DNA from: Whalleya microplaca
Taxonomy: Eukaryota; Ascomycota; Sordariomycetes; Xylariales; Xylariaceae
DNA: 64,000 nt
Assembly: GCA_022497155.1 (NCBI GenBank)
Contig: MU385710.1
Coordinates: 1,798,001 to 1,862,000 of the forward strand
Direction of reading: 5' to 3'
Position numbers and translations under genes: made by a program. Below are positions 1 through 11,133 of the stretch, in pieces; within the stretch, counting starts at the first letter, position 1; every line of letters starts with the position of its first letter. The notes beneath the pieces are model-generated. The model saw nothing but the letters and a program-made list of their open reading frames with translations, did not search any database and was not told the origin of the DNA.

Positions 1-2
1 GT

Positions 3-641
3 TCAAATTTGCCATTAGAGTCACTTACCAACGCTATGGTGGCGGGCTCTCTAGCATCCGCTCGGATGACTCCAACGACTGTGTACAGTCCTCCACCGCC
101 TCCAGCCCAACGGCGAACACCTCACATGCGACAAACGTTACGACAGCCACCAAACAAATCAGACGACGAGGACTCTAGAGCCCGATCACATCACCGGAAG
201 CCGCTCGGGAAGCTCGGGGGCGGCAACAAGCATTCACATCACGAAGGGGCACGGAAACGCTGGCGGGAGGAGATCACGGCACGGGAACGCAAGCGTTACG
301 AGGGTGTCTGGGCAAGCAACCGCGGCCTCTGGCTGGAATACAACAAGCACCGCGGCGGCGGCAGCAGCGGCGGTAGCTCCGGGGAGCTAGTGGCCAACGT
401 GGTGGTGCGCGACATCTGGGCGCGCAGCCGGCTGCCCTTCGACGAGCTCGCGGAGGTGTGGGATCTCGTGGACAACGACAGGAAGGGCACGCTGGACAGG
501 ACGGAGTTCGTGGTGGGCATGTGGCTCATCGACCAGCGCCTCCGGGGCCGCAAGATCCCGCGGAAGGTCACGGATAGCGTTTGGGGCAGCGCTAAGGGGG
601 TTCGGGTTCTGGGGCCGAAGCACAAGCATCATAAGAAGTAA
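3..641 (+). CDS. EH-domain protein, Irs4/Tax4-like (C-terminal part, 5' truncated)
   Basis: The reading frame is open to the left edge, so this is the C-terminal 212 or so residues of a longer protein. A Pro-rich, basic, disordered stretch is followed by an EH (Eps15 homology) domain over roughly the last 120 residues. It includes the EF-hand-like segment LVDNDRKGTLDRTEFVVGMW and the helix WLIDQRLRGRKIP. EH domains bind NPF motifs. A single C-terminal EH domain after a long disordered region is the layout of the fungal Irs4/Tax4 family, which acts in phosphoinositide control, cell-wall integrity and autophagy. The protein ends in a basic HKHHKK tail. The EH call is strong. The Irs4 assignment is inference, because the N-terminal part is outside the window. 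Confidence 0.75.
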   Translation, partial: SNLPLESLTNAMVAGSLASARMTPTTVYSPPPPPAQRRTPHMRQTLRQPPNKSDDEDSRARSHHRKPLGKLGGGNKHSHHEGARKRWREEITARERKRYEGVWASNRGLWLEYNKHRGGGSSGGSSGELVANVVVRDIWARSRLPFDELAEVWDLVDNDRKGTLDRTEFVVGMWLIDQRLRGRKIPRKVTDSVWGSAKGVRVLGPKHKHHKK

Positions 642-2364
642 AGTAAGATCGTACGACGCGGAGTAGGTGCTATGGAGCCAGGGGAAATACCGATCCGGCA
701 ATGCCTTTTGGAATTTGGCCTCTATTGGATGGATGGATGGATGGATGTGCGAATTATAGAGAGTAATATTAATGATACCCCCTCCTCCTAAAGGTTGATG
801 AATAGAGTTATTCGCGTTATGTTTATTACCTATACTATCCAGAATATATCGTTCTCCTGTCAAGAGATAAATCGTCTACATTTATAGTCACTGTATTTGT
901 CGGTAGGTTCAGTTGTATGTGTATGTTGGATATGAAGGTTTAATCATAAGCATTAAGATATTTTGATTATGACCCTTACTTGATGCTGCGAGCATATCAA
1001 GCGCCTAGACAGGGCTTACGTATAGGCTGACAGCGCTGAGGCTAGAAGCATTGATTTCTAGAATGTCAGCTGTGGAAAAGGTCTAACGGTATCGATGCTA
1101 GTCACGTAATCCTTGCTATAATAGGATGTTCTTCCACATGGGCAATACCAATCAGAATGGAACAAAGTGCCCGAGTGGCTAATCAACAGCCGACACTAGT
1201 GACGATAACGTATCTTAGTCTCATCGTGCAGCGAACGCATTTCATCGCAATTTAAAGATTGGTGGCTAACTCCTCTAGTAACAAGTGAAACCAGGCCAAA
1301 TGGAATGTTTGGTAGTCCCGACGCCCTGTCTGAAACTCTTTGGACAATATTAACCTTATAAATAGGTTTTACGCCAGGGATGAGGCGTCTAATGCAGACC
1401 CGAGCCCGGCCAGAGCATAAAGATAGACATTTGCATAACTTCTTCACGGACGACTCCAAACGTAAAAAGCGCTCGTCTTTTCAAGTTCTGTACGAGGGAT
1501 GTCCGTTAACTGTTTGTGGCTGAAAAACGCACCTCATGAGCAGCCAGATCTTCTATCCCTACCTCCCATCGACTTCCTAGGAAGTCATCTACTACCTCCG
1601 TTTCACCTTTCAAGATCCAAGGTTGAAAGTCTAAACAGAGCTCCCGCTGCAGAGGAATAAAGTAACAGAGAGCTCCCCTTAAAAGACAAGACCTCTCTAC
1701 TCTGGAACGCAATACCATATATTGTGTTTGGAAGTAAGCTGACAGAATCCGAGTGCGGGAACACCAATATCTCTTCGAAGTGGACTAAGCAACAGTTCGA
1801 GGCGTAGCAGTCAACTACCAACTTCCAAGTGTCTTCCCAAGCTCATTGGTAGAATTTATGTTGTGTTTCGCTGGGGTGATTAGCTTTCACGTCGATTGAT
1901 CGCTGAACTGCAGCCAACATGACTACCGCTAATACAAATTTGCACACCAGGTATCTTGTGAAGTGACAACATGGCATGGTAACCACTGAGTAGTGCTTGT
2001 GGAAACCTAGCTGTCGGTTTCCCTCCTTGTGACGGCGACCTTACAGAGTACAGTGACCTTGCAAAGTACCTTTGCCCAAATCAAGGCCCAGTCCATCGCT
2101 GCTCCATCGATGTAGTGTGATGGATGGGACAAGGGGAAGATATTCGTTGCTCTCGACCAGTTGGTGCTCCAGTGCAGCCCTGTCCAACTATGTCCACACA
2201 TTTGGTTTTCATCCCTTGATATCTATATCTTCTCCGGATAAGTCACTACATACAGTGACCAGTTGAGTTCATTTCTCGATGCTACTGCGAATACACTGTT
2301 GCACTATCTCGCTCTTCTACACGCCCATTGGTTTTAGAGCCTTTCGCTTCCCGTATCCGCCCAT
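642..2364. other. Intergenic region with a (GGAT)n repeat and weak coding traces
   Basis: This region between the EH-domain gene and the O-methyltransferase holds a GGAT microsatellite at 727-746. On the minus strand, between about 1196 and 1821, several short overlapping frames look mildly protein-like but do not join into a recognisable family. No intact gene is supported. The last 100 bases before 2365 are presumably the methyltransferase promoter and leader. Confidence 0.5.
727..746. repeat. (GGAT)5 microsatellite
   Basis: Five perfect GGAT units lie about 85 nt downstream of the EH-domain stop codon, probably in its 3' UTR or just beyond. Confidence 0.9.
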
Positions 2365-3604
2365 ATGACGTCTGTTGACCAAAATATCTCAAGACTTAAT
2401 GTCATCGGCGCCGGATCGTTCAAGTCTGAATCAGAGCGTCTTCGGCTTAGTGACGCACTCCTCGCCACGCTTCGCAGAGTTCAATCACCCTGGGATATTG
2501 CATGTGCTCATGGCTGGGTTGATCTTAATACCAGTGCTGCCATCAAAACATTGATTGATGCCGGTATCTTCACGAAGTGGGCAGAGCAAGGAAGCATGCC
2601 CCTGAGGACAGACGAGTTCGCTGAGCTAACAGGTGCAGACGCTGTTCTCTTGAGTAAGCCTCATTTCCAAGTAACGGGCGAGGTTCAATATTATGTATTA
2701 ATGATTGGCAGGTCGCCTTCTAAGGCACCTTGCCGCACAGCACCTCATTATCGAGGCTGGCGAGGATACCTATGCCTCCACACCCTGGGCATTGAGACTA
2801 GGGACAGACACGGCGATTGCGTCGATCTATGGGACATTCTATCATGAATTAGTGGCCCCGCTAGCCCTTTCACTGCCTTCGTTCTTGAAAGAAACAGGCT
2901 TCAAGAATCCTACCGACTTGCAAGACGGCAATTTCCAACGTGTCCATGGGAAAGGCTCGACATTCTTTGGGTATATAGCATCTTCCCCCATTAGGAACAA
3001 GGAGTTTGCGGGTGCAATGGGTTGCCACGCGCGAGGTAATGTTTCACCGTGGCCCAAAGTGTACGACACAACCCAGATTATCACGGGCGCCAGACTTGAC
3101 CGTCCGCTTGTCGTGGACGTCGGCGGCAGCAAAGGCCACGACCTGGAAAAGTTTCACCAAAAGCATCCCGATATCCCCAAAGGCAGTCTTGTTCTACAGG
3201 ACTTACCGGAGGTGCTGGACGGCTTAACAGTCGACCCTGCCATTTCCGTATGTCCACACGACTTCTTCGCCCCTCAGCCTATCAAAGGTGCTCGGTCATA
3301 TTATTTTCACATAGTACTCCACGACTGGCCGGACGACAGGGCGGCCGAAATCTTGAGAAACATCGCCGATGCAATGCAGCCAGGCTACTCCAAGATCCTA
3401 CTTCACGAGGACGTCGTCAGCACGCGGGAACCTTCTATACAAGCTACCGTGGCGGACATGACAATGATGACGTGCCTGTCGTCCGCCGAAAGAACCGAAA
3501 ATGAATGGCGCACGTTGATCGGTAGTGTCGAGGGACTGCGGATCGCGAAAATTTGGCACAAACCGCACGCAATTGGGGGTATCATCGAAATTGAGCGAGT
3601 CTGA
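2365..3604 (+). CDS. SAM-dependent O-methyltransferase (Methyltransf_2 family)
   Basis: Two exons, 2365-2653 and 2712-3604, are joined across a 58-nt GTAAGC..CAG intron and give 393 residues, normal for fungal COMT-type O-methyltransferases. The N-terminal half is the winged-helix dimerisation region. SAM-binding motif I is VVDVGGSKGHD near residue 230, followed by LVLQDLPEV and HDFFAPQP. The catalytic histidine is in VLHDWPDD near residue 300. The family transfers methyl groups to hydroxyls of phenolic, polyketide or alkaloid substrates; the substrate here is unknown. Motif I has Ser in place of the usual third Gly (GGS rather than GGG). The next gene, about 730 nt downstream on the same strand, is a P450, so the two may act on one metabolite. 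No polyketide or peptide synthase is in the window. Confidence 0.9.
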
Positions 3605-4333
3605 TCAGCTCGTACGTGACTATCATCAAATTAGTCATGGGAGACAAGGAGGCAGTCTGCGGGGAAAGCGACTGATGATGAAGACAGAAGGGGAGAGACC
3701 CTGGAAGCCTAGCCTGGTGGTAGCCTAGAAGAAACCTGCACCATTATGCCTACTCGATGGCGTCGAGGAGAGTAAGGTGAAATCCGCTCGATGATATGAT
3801 GTACTACGCATATATCGACCCATACCGGCGCCAACGGAGTCAAGTCTCCGTCTATCCTTGGATATACAGGATAGCTGGCTCTCTCAGTGATTCATGTCAT
3901 ATGTCCTGTAGTCGCGTGACTCTAGTCTGTTTGGGTTCTCCGTTGTCTTGTGTTCATTTTAGCTGTAACATTTCCTATTGGTAACTTCATTCAATATTGA
4001 TGATATAAGCCGGCCGCTGTTGGTATATAACAGTCATATAATATAGCACCTTACCAATGCATCAATACGGCTAGGTACTAACATAAACGATGCAGTTGGT
4101 TGCAAGCCAAGCAAGGGATTCCTTCCAACACCACACTTACCCTATCATTTATTGAAAAGCCTCTGACAGATATAACTTGTCACACTAATGTAACACAGTA
4201 TAAATATGTCAATTAGATTTCAAACCCAGTCCCTACTTAGACGTGAAGTGCAGTAGCATGTCGTATTCCAATTATTTCCTTTTCTTCGGTCATATCTAGG
4301 GTAGTATCATCAACCCGCCTTCAAAATCCCGTT
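3605..4333. promoter_or_regulatory. Spacer between the O-methyltransferase and P450 genes
   Basis: A 729-nt AT-rich spacer with no supported ORF. It must contain the methyltransferase 3' end and the P450 promoter. No specific factor site was identified. Confidence 0.4.
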
Positions 4334-6247
4334 ATGGCCTCCTTGGACGTGCTCTTTACTGCTGCGGCATACGCCGCCTACTTCATCGTCCCCTGGGTAT
4401 GCTGTTCTTCTCACCACAAGCAAAGCAGAAGCTGATTGATTGCTTTAGTTCCTCTTGCTTGGATGCTTCCGCCTCTTATTCCATCCTTTGCGCAGCTACC
4501 CAGGGCCACTCTTTGCCAAGCTAACAGATGCCTACGGTGGCTACTTTGCTATCAGGAAGTGTCTTCACTTGGCTACGTACCAGAACTTTCAGATATATGG
4601 TAAGACGAACAACCCAGCCTACTTAGACCTGCATTAATCGAGAAATAGGGCCCGTGGTTAGGCAAGCACCAAACCGGCTTGTATTCAACACAGTAACTGC
4701 TTTGCAAGGTAAGGGGCCCTCAGCCATCCCTCCTCCTTTCCATCACAAGATTTATGTTCATGACCAAAGATATCTACCTCAATCCAAGAGTGGCCAAAGG
4801 TCATGCATACAAGAGGTCCCAGCTGAGGGCTAAATACCCCAGCATCATCAATGTCATTGATAAGGACCAACACCGCAGGAAACGGAAATTCATTGGCCAG
4901 GCACTTACCGAGCGCTCAATGCGCGCTTTTGAGCCTACTATGATATCGCAGATTGACGTTTTCCTTCAACTTCTTTTGGCGTCCTCGCAGAACGGCAGCT
5001 ATGTCGACATGACGGATCGATGCCAACGACTCGGCGTAGACGTTGTCGGTCTGCTCGCCTTCGGCTACCCCTTTAAAACACAGAATGAAGACAATTATGG
5101 ATTCTTGATCTCGGTGATCGACGCCATGAGCTGGCGAATTAGTACTTACATGCAATTTTCGCCTGTTTCGCGATTTGAGAATCTGTTCTCGGTGCTCGGT
5201 GCAAGGCATGTTATCAAATTTGGCAATACGGTGCAAACCATGATACGAACTCGCATGGCCCAGGACAAGGACGCCCACCATGACCTCTACTCGATCATGG
5301 CCGACTACATTGGTAAGGGGCAAGAAGGTCTCTACCGTGGCGAGCTGTGGCCAGAGGCCATTCTATTCATCATGGCAGGTGCGCAGTCTTCATTCACATC
5401 CCAGTACTGTCATCCTGTCATCTTCAATTTTATCTGGGGACCATTGGACAGTCTCAAAAGTCATTACTCACCTCAGTACCTGTGTATCATCAGAACTAAG
5501 AATCCTGTCACAGGTGGCACAACGACCGCATCGGCCATGAGTGCACTATTCTTCTACCTATCTCGAAACCCGACGTGTTATGCTACCTTGGCGGACGAAA
5601 TTCGCTCCACCTTTAGCACAGGAAGCGAGATCAGATCGGGCTCCCAGCTGAACAGCTGCAAATACCTTCGGGCGTGCATTGACGAGGCTCTCCGAATGTC
5701 CCCGCCATCGCTAACCTCCCTATGGCGTGAGCAAGATGCAGGCGACGACAGCGGCGAGCCCTTCGTCGTGGACGGTCACGTTATCCCGCGCGGTACCCAG
5801 GTTGCCGTCAGCCTGTATTCACTGCTGCATAACGAAGAGTACTTTCCGGACCCGTTCACCTTTAATCCGGAACGCTGGCTAGAGTCCCCCGAGGCTAGCG
5901 CCGGAGATTCTTCTGGGGAGAATCAGGATGCCCGCGCGACCATGCGCAAGGCTTTTGTGCCATTCCTCATCGGCGATCGTTCGTGCGCCGGCAAGTCAAT
6001 GGCTTACATGGAAGCGAGCCTTACGATAGCGCGGACCTTGTGGTTCTTCGACTTCGAAGTGGCGCCAGGCAAAGCCGGGGAAGTGGGCGGAGGGAACGCC
6101 GGGCGGACGGATGGGAGAGGGCGCCCCGACGAGTTTCAGCTGGATGATATCTTTGTTGCGGCTCATCGGGGACCGAACTTGGTGTTCCACCCGCGGGGTG
6201 ACTATTGGAAGGTATTATTATATAATAAATATACAACCAAGCAGTGA
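4334..6247 (+). CDS. Cytochrome P450 monooxygenase
   Basis: Five exons: 4334-4396, 4449-4599, 4649-4708, 4770-5378 and 5514-6247, giving 538 residues. The N-terminus is hydrophobic (membrane anchor), then HPLRSYPGPLFAKLTD, the usual P450 entry. Helix I reads AGGTTTA (about residue 294) once the 135-nt intron is removed. ExxR is EALR (about 352), PERW is present, and the haem loop is PFLIGDRSCAGKSM with Cys near 451. This is a microsomal, reductase-dependent monooxygenase of unknown substrate. Intron 4 (5379-5513) is a multiple of three and has no stop, so naive ORF finding inserts 45 spurious residues before helix I. Its position beside the O-methyltransferase suggests joint tailoring of a secondary metabolite (inference). 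Confidence 0.92.
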
Positions 6248-7553
6248 GTCTTTGGAGATGTATGATTAATGATCTTCTATATTTGCATTCACTCCTATTC
6301 GCCCTAGCCACAAGTACTGTGTCTAACAGTGTTACATCATGTCACACTATAAGTTGATTGTAAGAAAGGTGTCAGCTGTTAGGCCAGGGTGCCGTGGAGC
6401 TGTGGCTCAAGGTGATGTTTTATGGCAGTTAATCAGATAAGCGTCTCAAACGGCGCCCCTGTATAAGTATGTATAATTAGTAAGTATAATGTGGCAGACA
6501 ACCCATAGCCAAACTGGGATAATAGCAGAAGCCTTATTAGTCTACAGTACAAGCACAGAGGTACCTAGTCAGGTACATAGAATCAGAGGTAGAATAATCA
6601 ACCTCTTCTACGTTGCACCATTTGCCCATTCCCATTTTAACCTACTACATAAACCTCCATACCTGCAATACCTGCAGCAGAACTGCACTGCAGGAAAACC
6701 TGCAGACCTCCAGCTGCATACCAACTCAATCTCATTCACTGTCGCAGAGCTAGCTTCTCAGTCTCATTCTTTTGGTTTCTTGTCGGTCTTTTTATTGTCT
6801 TTTCTATTTATTCAAATGGCAGTCAGTGGCCAGAGTCAGCAGAGTCAGCCAGTCTACGACACGGATTTATGCTGATCTCGAAGCTACTTATGCCACCATT
6901 CCCGAGCCAGTACTGACACTCGTTGATCCGTGACAGAAGGGTGCATTCCAACACCTCCTTACCCCGTCTTGGCCGTAACCACACCAGCCAGACCAGCAGA
7001 CAGACCAGTTCAGACCAGTTCATAACGGCTGGTTCCCAACTGCCATCGGCTAGCTAAGCTGCTACGGATTACCTAGCTGCTACCTTAGCTTATTAGCCTC
7101 CTGAGATCCTCCCTTTTACATTGGTGTATGTACGTACGTCGGCCGCCGACATTTTGGGTTTTGGCTACCGGCTGCTACTACATCCTATTCGTACACAGTA
7201 CACCACAAGGTGTCTCCTTCTTGACCGTTCGCGATTCAGGCCGGTCTACCAACAATTTAATCGCGCTCGGTTTTGAGTTTCCATCGTTTCCCACTGACCA
7301 CAATCTCTCTCTCTCCTAACTCTACGATTGACTCTTGCCCATCTTCAATACTCAACACTCAGTACTCCATACTCAGTACTCGGATCCTGCGCCGTCGACA
7401 CGCATCCATCCATCCGCATATTTCTCGAACACATCCGGGCTATCGGGCTATTTTCTAGCCCATCTTACAATATTTAATATTTAATCAATAAGAGACCGAC
7501 CATCGCCACCGAGACACACTCGCCGTCCACGCGTCCCATAAACCGCCCCCACG
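6248..7553. promoter_or_regulatory. Intergenic region and leader of the PH-domain gene
   Basis: No gene is supported. Short CAG/CAGACCAG-type imperfect repeats occur around 6820-6855 and 6985-7020. From 7131 to the start codon at 7554 there is no ATG on the plus strand, so these 423 nt probably include the 5' leader of the downstream gene. Confidence 0.45.
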
Positions 7554-8889
7554 ATGACCACCGAGACGGCACATCACTGTGTACCCCAACCGACCGGTGC
7601 GGGACTATCCGGTCGTGGCGCAACTCTTAGTATTTCTTCTTCCGCGATGGCTGTGCCCGCGAATCCCCCGTCGAACCGTGTCCGCAGTCACCTAGGCCTG
7701 TCGACCTCCAGTCCGGTGAATCAGAACGGAAGTTTCGAATTTGACCGCGTTCTCAAATCCGGATATGTTCATAAGCGCGCCCAAAAGACAAAGGTAAGTT
7801 GATTCGTTGACGGCTCCGCGTCATCCTTGCGCATACGGCGGCTAAATCGGTGTGCGTCTGCAGTCATGGAAGTCCGTTTATCTCGTGCTCCGACCGAACA
7901 CGCTCTCGATTTATAAGTCGGACAAGGAGAGCAAGCTACGGCATGTAATCTACCTGTCCGACCTCTCCGCCGTTACACCGCTCAAGGACCCGAAGCAGAA
8001 GCGACATAACCTCTTCGGCCTGTTTTCGCCTGCGAGGAATTACCACTTCGAGGCGCCGACCCCTAAAGATACGCAAGAATGGATTGATCTAATCAGAAAG
8101 GACGCGAGAATTGAGGAAGAGGAAGAAGAGATGTTCCTGGCCAGTCCCGTTGTCCGCCGGCAATCCTTTGCTCCCACCACCACGCTGCAGAATGCGCCTG
8201 AAGGCAAGAATCTGCCGTTGGATAACGAAAGAATATTAACGAGCTCTCCCGAGCCGATGGAGCCGCGATCGTCGAGGTCCGCACCGTCGACAGCAAGGAG
8301 GCTTTCTCACCACGATTATTCTGGTCTTTCAGGAAATGAAGTGGCTTCACAATCCGACTTCTCCGACAACGACGGGCAACGACCTCACGGTGCCTCTATC
8401 GAAAGTCTCACAGCCCGGTCAGGCTCCGCATCCGTACCACGGCTAGGGTCGGGTTCGAAAGATCGCCCAACTTTAGCAAACAGAAACGGGAGCCAAATGA
8501 GCGGTCTCAATGTTGAGCATGATCCGGATCGCGTCGTCTGGCAAGGCTGGGTCTGGTTGCTCAAGAGCAAGCGCGGTGTCAAGCAATGGAAGAACGGCTG
8601 GGCTGTTCTCCGTCCGAGGAATCTAATCATGTACAAAGACGAGTCCGAGTATAAGGCGACGTTTATCCTGTCGCTCTCGACCATAGTCAGTGTGGTGGAC
8701 ATTGACCCCATAAGCAAGACAAAGTTGCACTGCTTCCAGGTAATCACCGATGAGAAGAGTTATCGTTTCTGCGCCCACGACGAGGAGACTCTGGTGCACT
8801 GCCTGGGTGCTTTCAAAAGCCTTCTGTCTAAGCGGAAAGAGCTAGAAGCTAAAAGAGCCGCTGCTTCGGGGCATGGGGTAACTCAATGA
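7554..8889 (+). CDS. OPY1: Tandem PH-domain protein, Opy1-like
   Basis: Two exons, 7554-7793 and 7864-8889, with a 70-nt GTAAGT..CAG intron, give 421 residues. PH domain 1 spans about residues 62-165 (SGYVHKRAQKTK, then SWKSVYLVLRPNTLSIYKSD, ending TQEWIDLIRK). A Ser-rich acidic linker follows. PH domain 2 spans roughly residues 300-405 (WQGWVWLLKSKRGVKQWKNG, then WAVLRPRNLIMYKDESEYKA). Two PH domains and little else is the layout of yeast Opy1, which binds PI(4,5)P2 and modulates the PIP5 kinase Mss4 at the plasma membrane. The intron lies within the first PH domain, and removing it restores the TKSWKSVYLVLR strand. The domains are certain; orthology to Opy1 is inferred from architecture. 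Confidence 0.85.
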
Positions 8890-11133
8890 CAAACATAGTG
8901 TTGCTAACCAAATAACGATACCCTGGGATGTATTTAGGGACTGGAGCTGGAGTCTTAATAAGGTAATCAGGCACGTATGCGGACATTGTGGGCGCAAAAC
9001 CTAGCTTCTCCTTGAGAGCAGTCGAGAGCAGGGCTTCTGTATAAAGTGAGAGGGATATATTCGTCGCCTTCTTACAATACGGAACGCGTTCAAACACAAG
9101 TTTGCGTGCGGTACGATAACGACACAGTTACACAACGTAATACCACTAGCGGTCTTTGACAACTGTTTTGGAAGCAGAAAAAAAAATCGTCATATACCAC
9201 TATCAGTTCTCTAGTTCATATTTGTGTATCGTGTTGAGGTGATACTAGAGTAGAATCTTCCGAACCTCACATGCCGTCACTCAGCTTCCACAAGGGGGAC
9301 CCCATTGGCGTGTTACAGTAACACAGCAGACATGGCCGCGTGGGAAATCCAAACGGCATCTCATCAGTAGATTAGGGGACTTTCTGGGGGAACGAACCAT
9401 CGTCATCAAAGGCCCGAAAACTTGCTTACGAACCGCCTGCCTACTATGCGAACTACCTCCAAGAAGGCCCATGATGACCCTCAGCTCAAATTAGTTATCT
9501 GCTCACCTACCTAAATAGGTCAGCGAGTGTAGATATGTGTTGATGCCGATTTGCGGCGCGGGCGCGGCGGGCGCGGCGGGCTCGGTGGATCGGCGCCGGG
9601 GTGGCGTAGGAAATTCCCCTGAAGCTAAAGATAAGAATGGAGCCGCTTTGAAATGGCGACGACCATGGTTCAAGAACCCCTGTTTTCGCGTTGAAGGGAA
9701 GACTAGCTTATCCTCTTCTACAATGTAATAAGAAAGCCCATAGAGAAGGGGAGGTTCGACAACTAATATTAGTCGCGGGCCTTACATTCGGAGATTTCGA
9801 GCTAGAATGTAGGTAGAATTAAGTTTATTGCTCTTGACAAGGGTTGCAATGTCGTCCTGACCTATCCTACGTATCCTACTAGGTATATTGACGTACCAGT
9901 GGAAGACAATGTGATGGATATGTACCTCGCTGCCGGTCATGCTACCTTCGTGATGCAACCTTGTGGCGTTTATCTCCCACACCAGCACGGCATCTCCTTT
10001 TTCGTACGGTAGTAACCAACCATCCTTCTCAGCCACTCGAATGCCTCGTCGAATCCCCCACTGACATATTGCTTGGCCTGCTTGTTGGAGAATGCATTCG
10101 TGCTGTCGTAGCCTCCGATCTCCACCACCCTCTCCACCACCATCTCGACTTCATTTGCTTCCGCCCGCAGTGAGACAGCCAATCAGATGCCGACATCACG
10201 CGGCCTCGACGAAACTAGGATTCTTTCGACCATGCCAGCGCAGCTGCTCTTGCCCTCCTGCATCCTTGTCTTGGGACCTAGATCATTCATATATGTATGG
10301 CGTACAAATATGTGCGTATCTATCTGTAATATGCGTCCCTTCACGCTAGAGCAAGTATGCGCGCCGGACGCAACATTACTTCTATATATCGGGCACAACT
10401 CTGCAAGACAGCTCCCTGTCGATCTGCGAATAGGATCGCAGAAAGCTTGTTTGGCCAAGCAACGTTCCTAGATCCTGTGCTGTTTGCATTCCCCTTGTGT
10501 AGATAAGCAAGAAGCAAGGAGGTTCGAGACTTAGGCCGAAGCCGATCTCGTGGTACAGAATTTCTCTGTACACGGGGATATACTGAGCTATCGTGATAGT
10601 ATATCAGGAAGGTAGGTAATATGATAGCTTCCTAGTAGGTCAGGTACACGGGTCTTTTGGTCCATCCATCTCAGATCGCCATGCACACGCCGCATGACAT
10701 CAATTTATATGCGAGGCTTGCTCGACTGAACGTGCTCGGAACTTTCCTTTCTAGCTAACCTAGTCAGTTTCTATTCTACATGGTCCGTTGCTATAATAAT
10801 ATAACAAAGTCTTGCAAGTGTGGTTCTGGGCCCACCGTCCCTGATAATTGTTATTAGCCCCCGTCGGTTGTTATACAGACTCTCTTGATCTTCCTCTCAT
10901 TACGCTGTTGTGAAAGGTAGCTGGCGACGAGGCCGTATAGTCAACTGGCCCTGTTCGCAGCCTTGTCGTCTATATCCAATAATTACGAAGCCTTATTTGC
11001 ACATAATATATAATAAGACTCCCTTAATATCAACCTTCTAACTAATCTAGTCTCGGTATATTCCGTACCTAACATACACAACAACAAAAACGCTCGTCCA
11101 GCTTCCCATTTAGGGAACTCGTTACACCTCACG
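8890..11133. other. Intergenic region with weak minus-strand coding traces
   Basis: About 2.2 kb between the PH-domain gene and the GH5 gene. A GC-rich patch lies at 9545-9600. On the minus strand between about 9782 and 10182, two adjacent frames look protein-like, with strings such as GGFDEAFEWLRRMVGYY, but they are not joined by clear splice sites. The GH5 promoter must lie in the last few hundred bases, and the A/C-rich run just before 11134 looks like a leader. Confidence 0.4.

Noticed and set aside
1160..1200. tRNA-Ser/Leu-like box A string (GTGCCCGAGTGGCTAA)
   Set aside because: No anticodon stem or T-arm follows, so it is not a tRNA gene.
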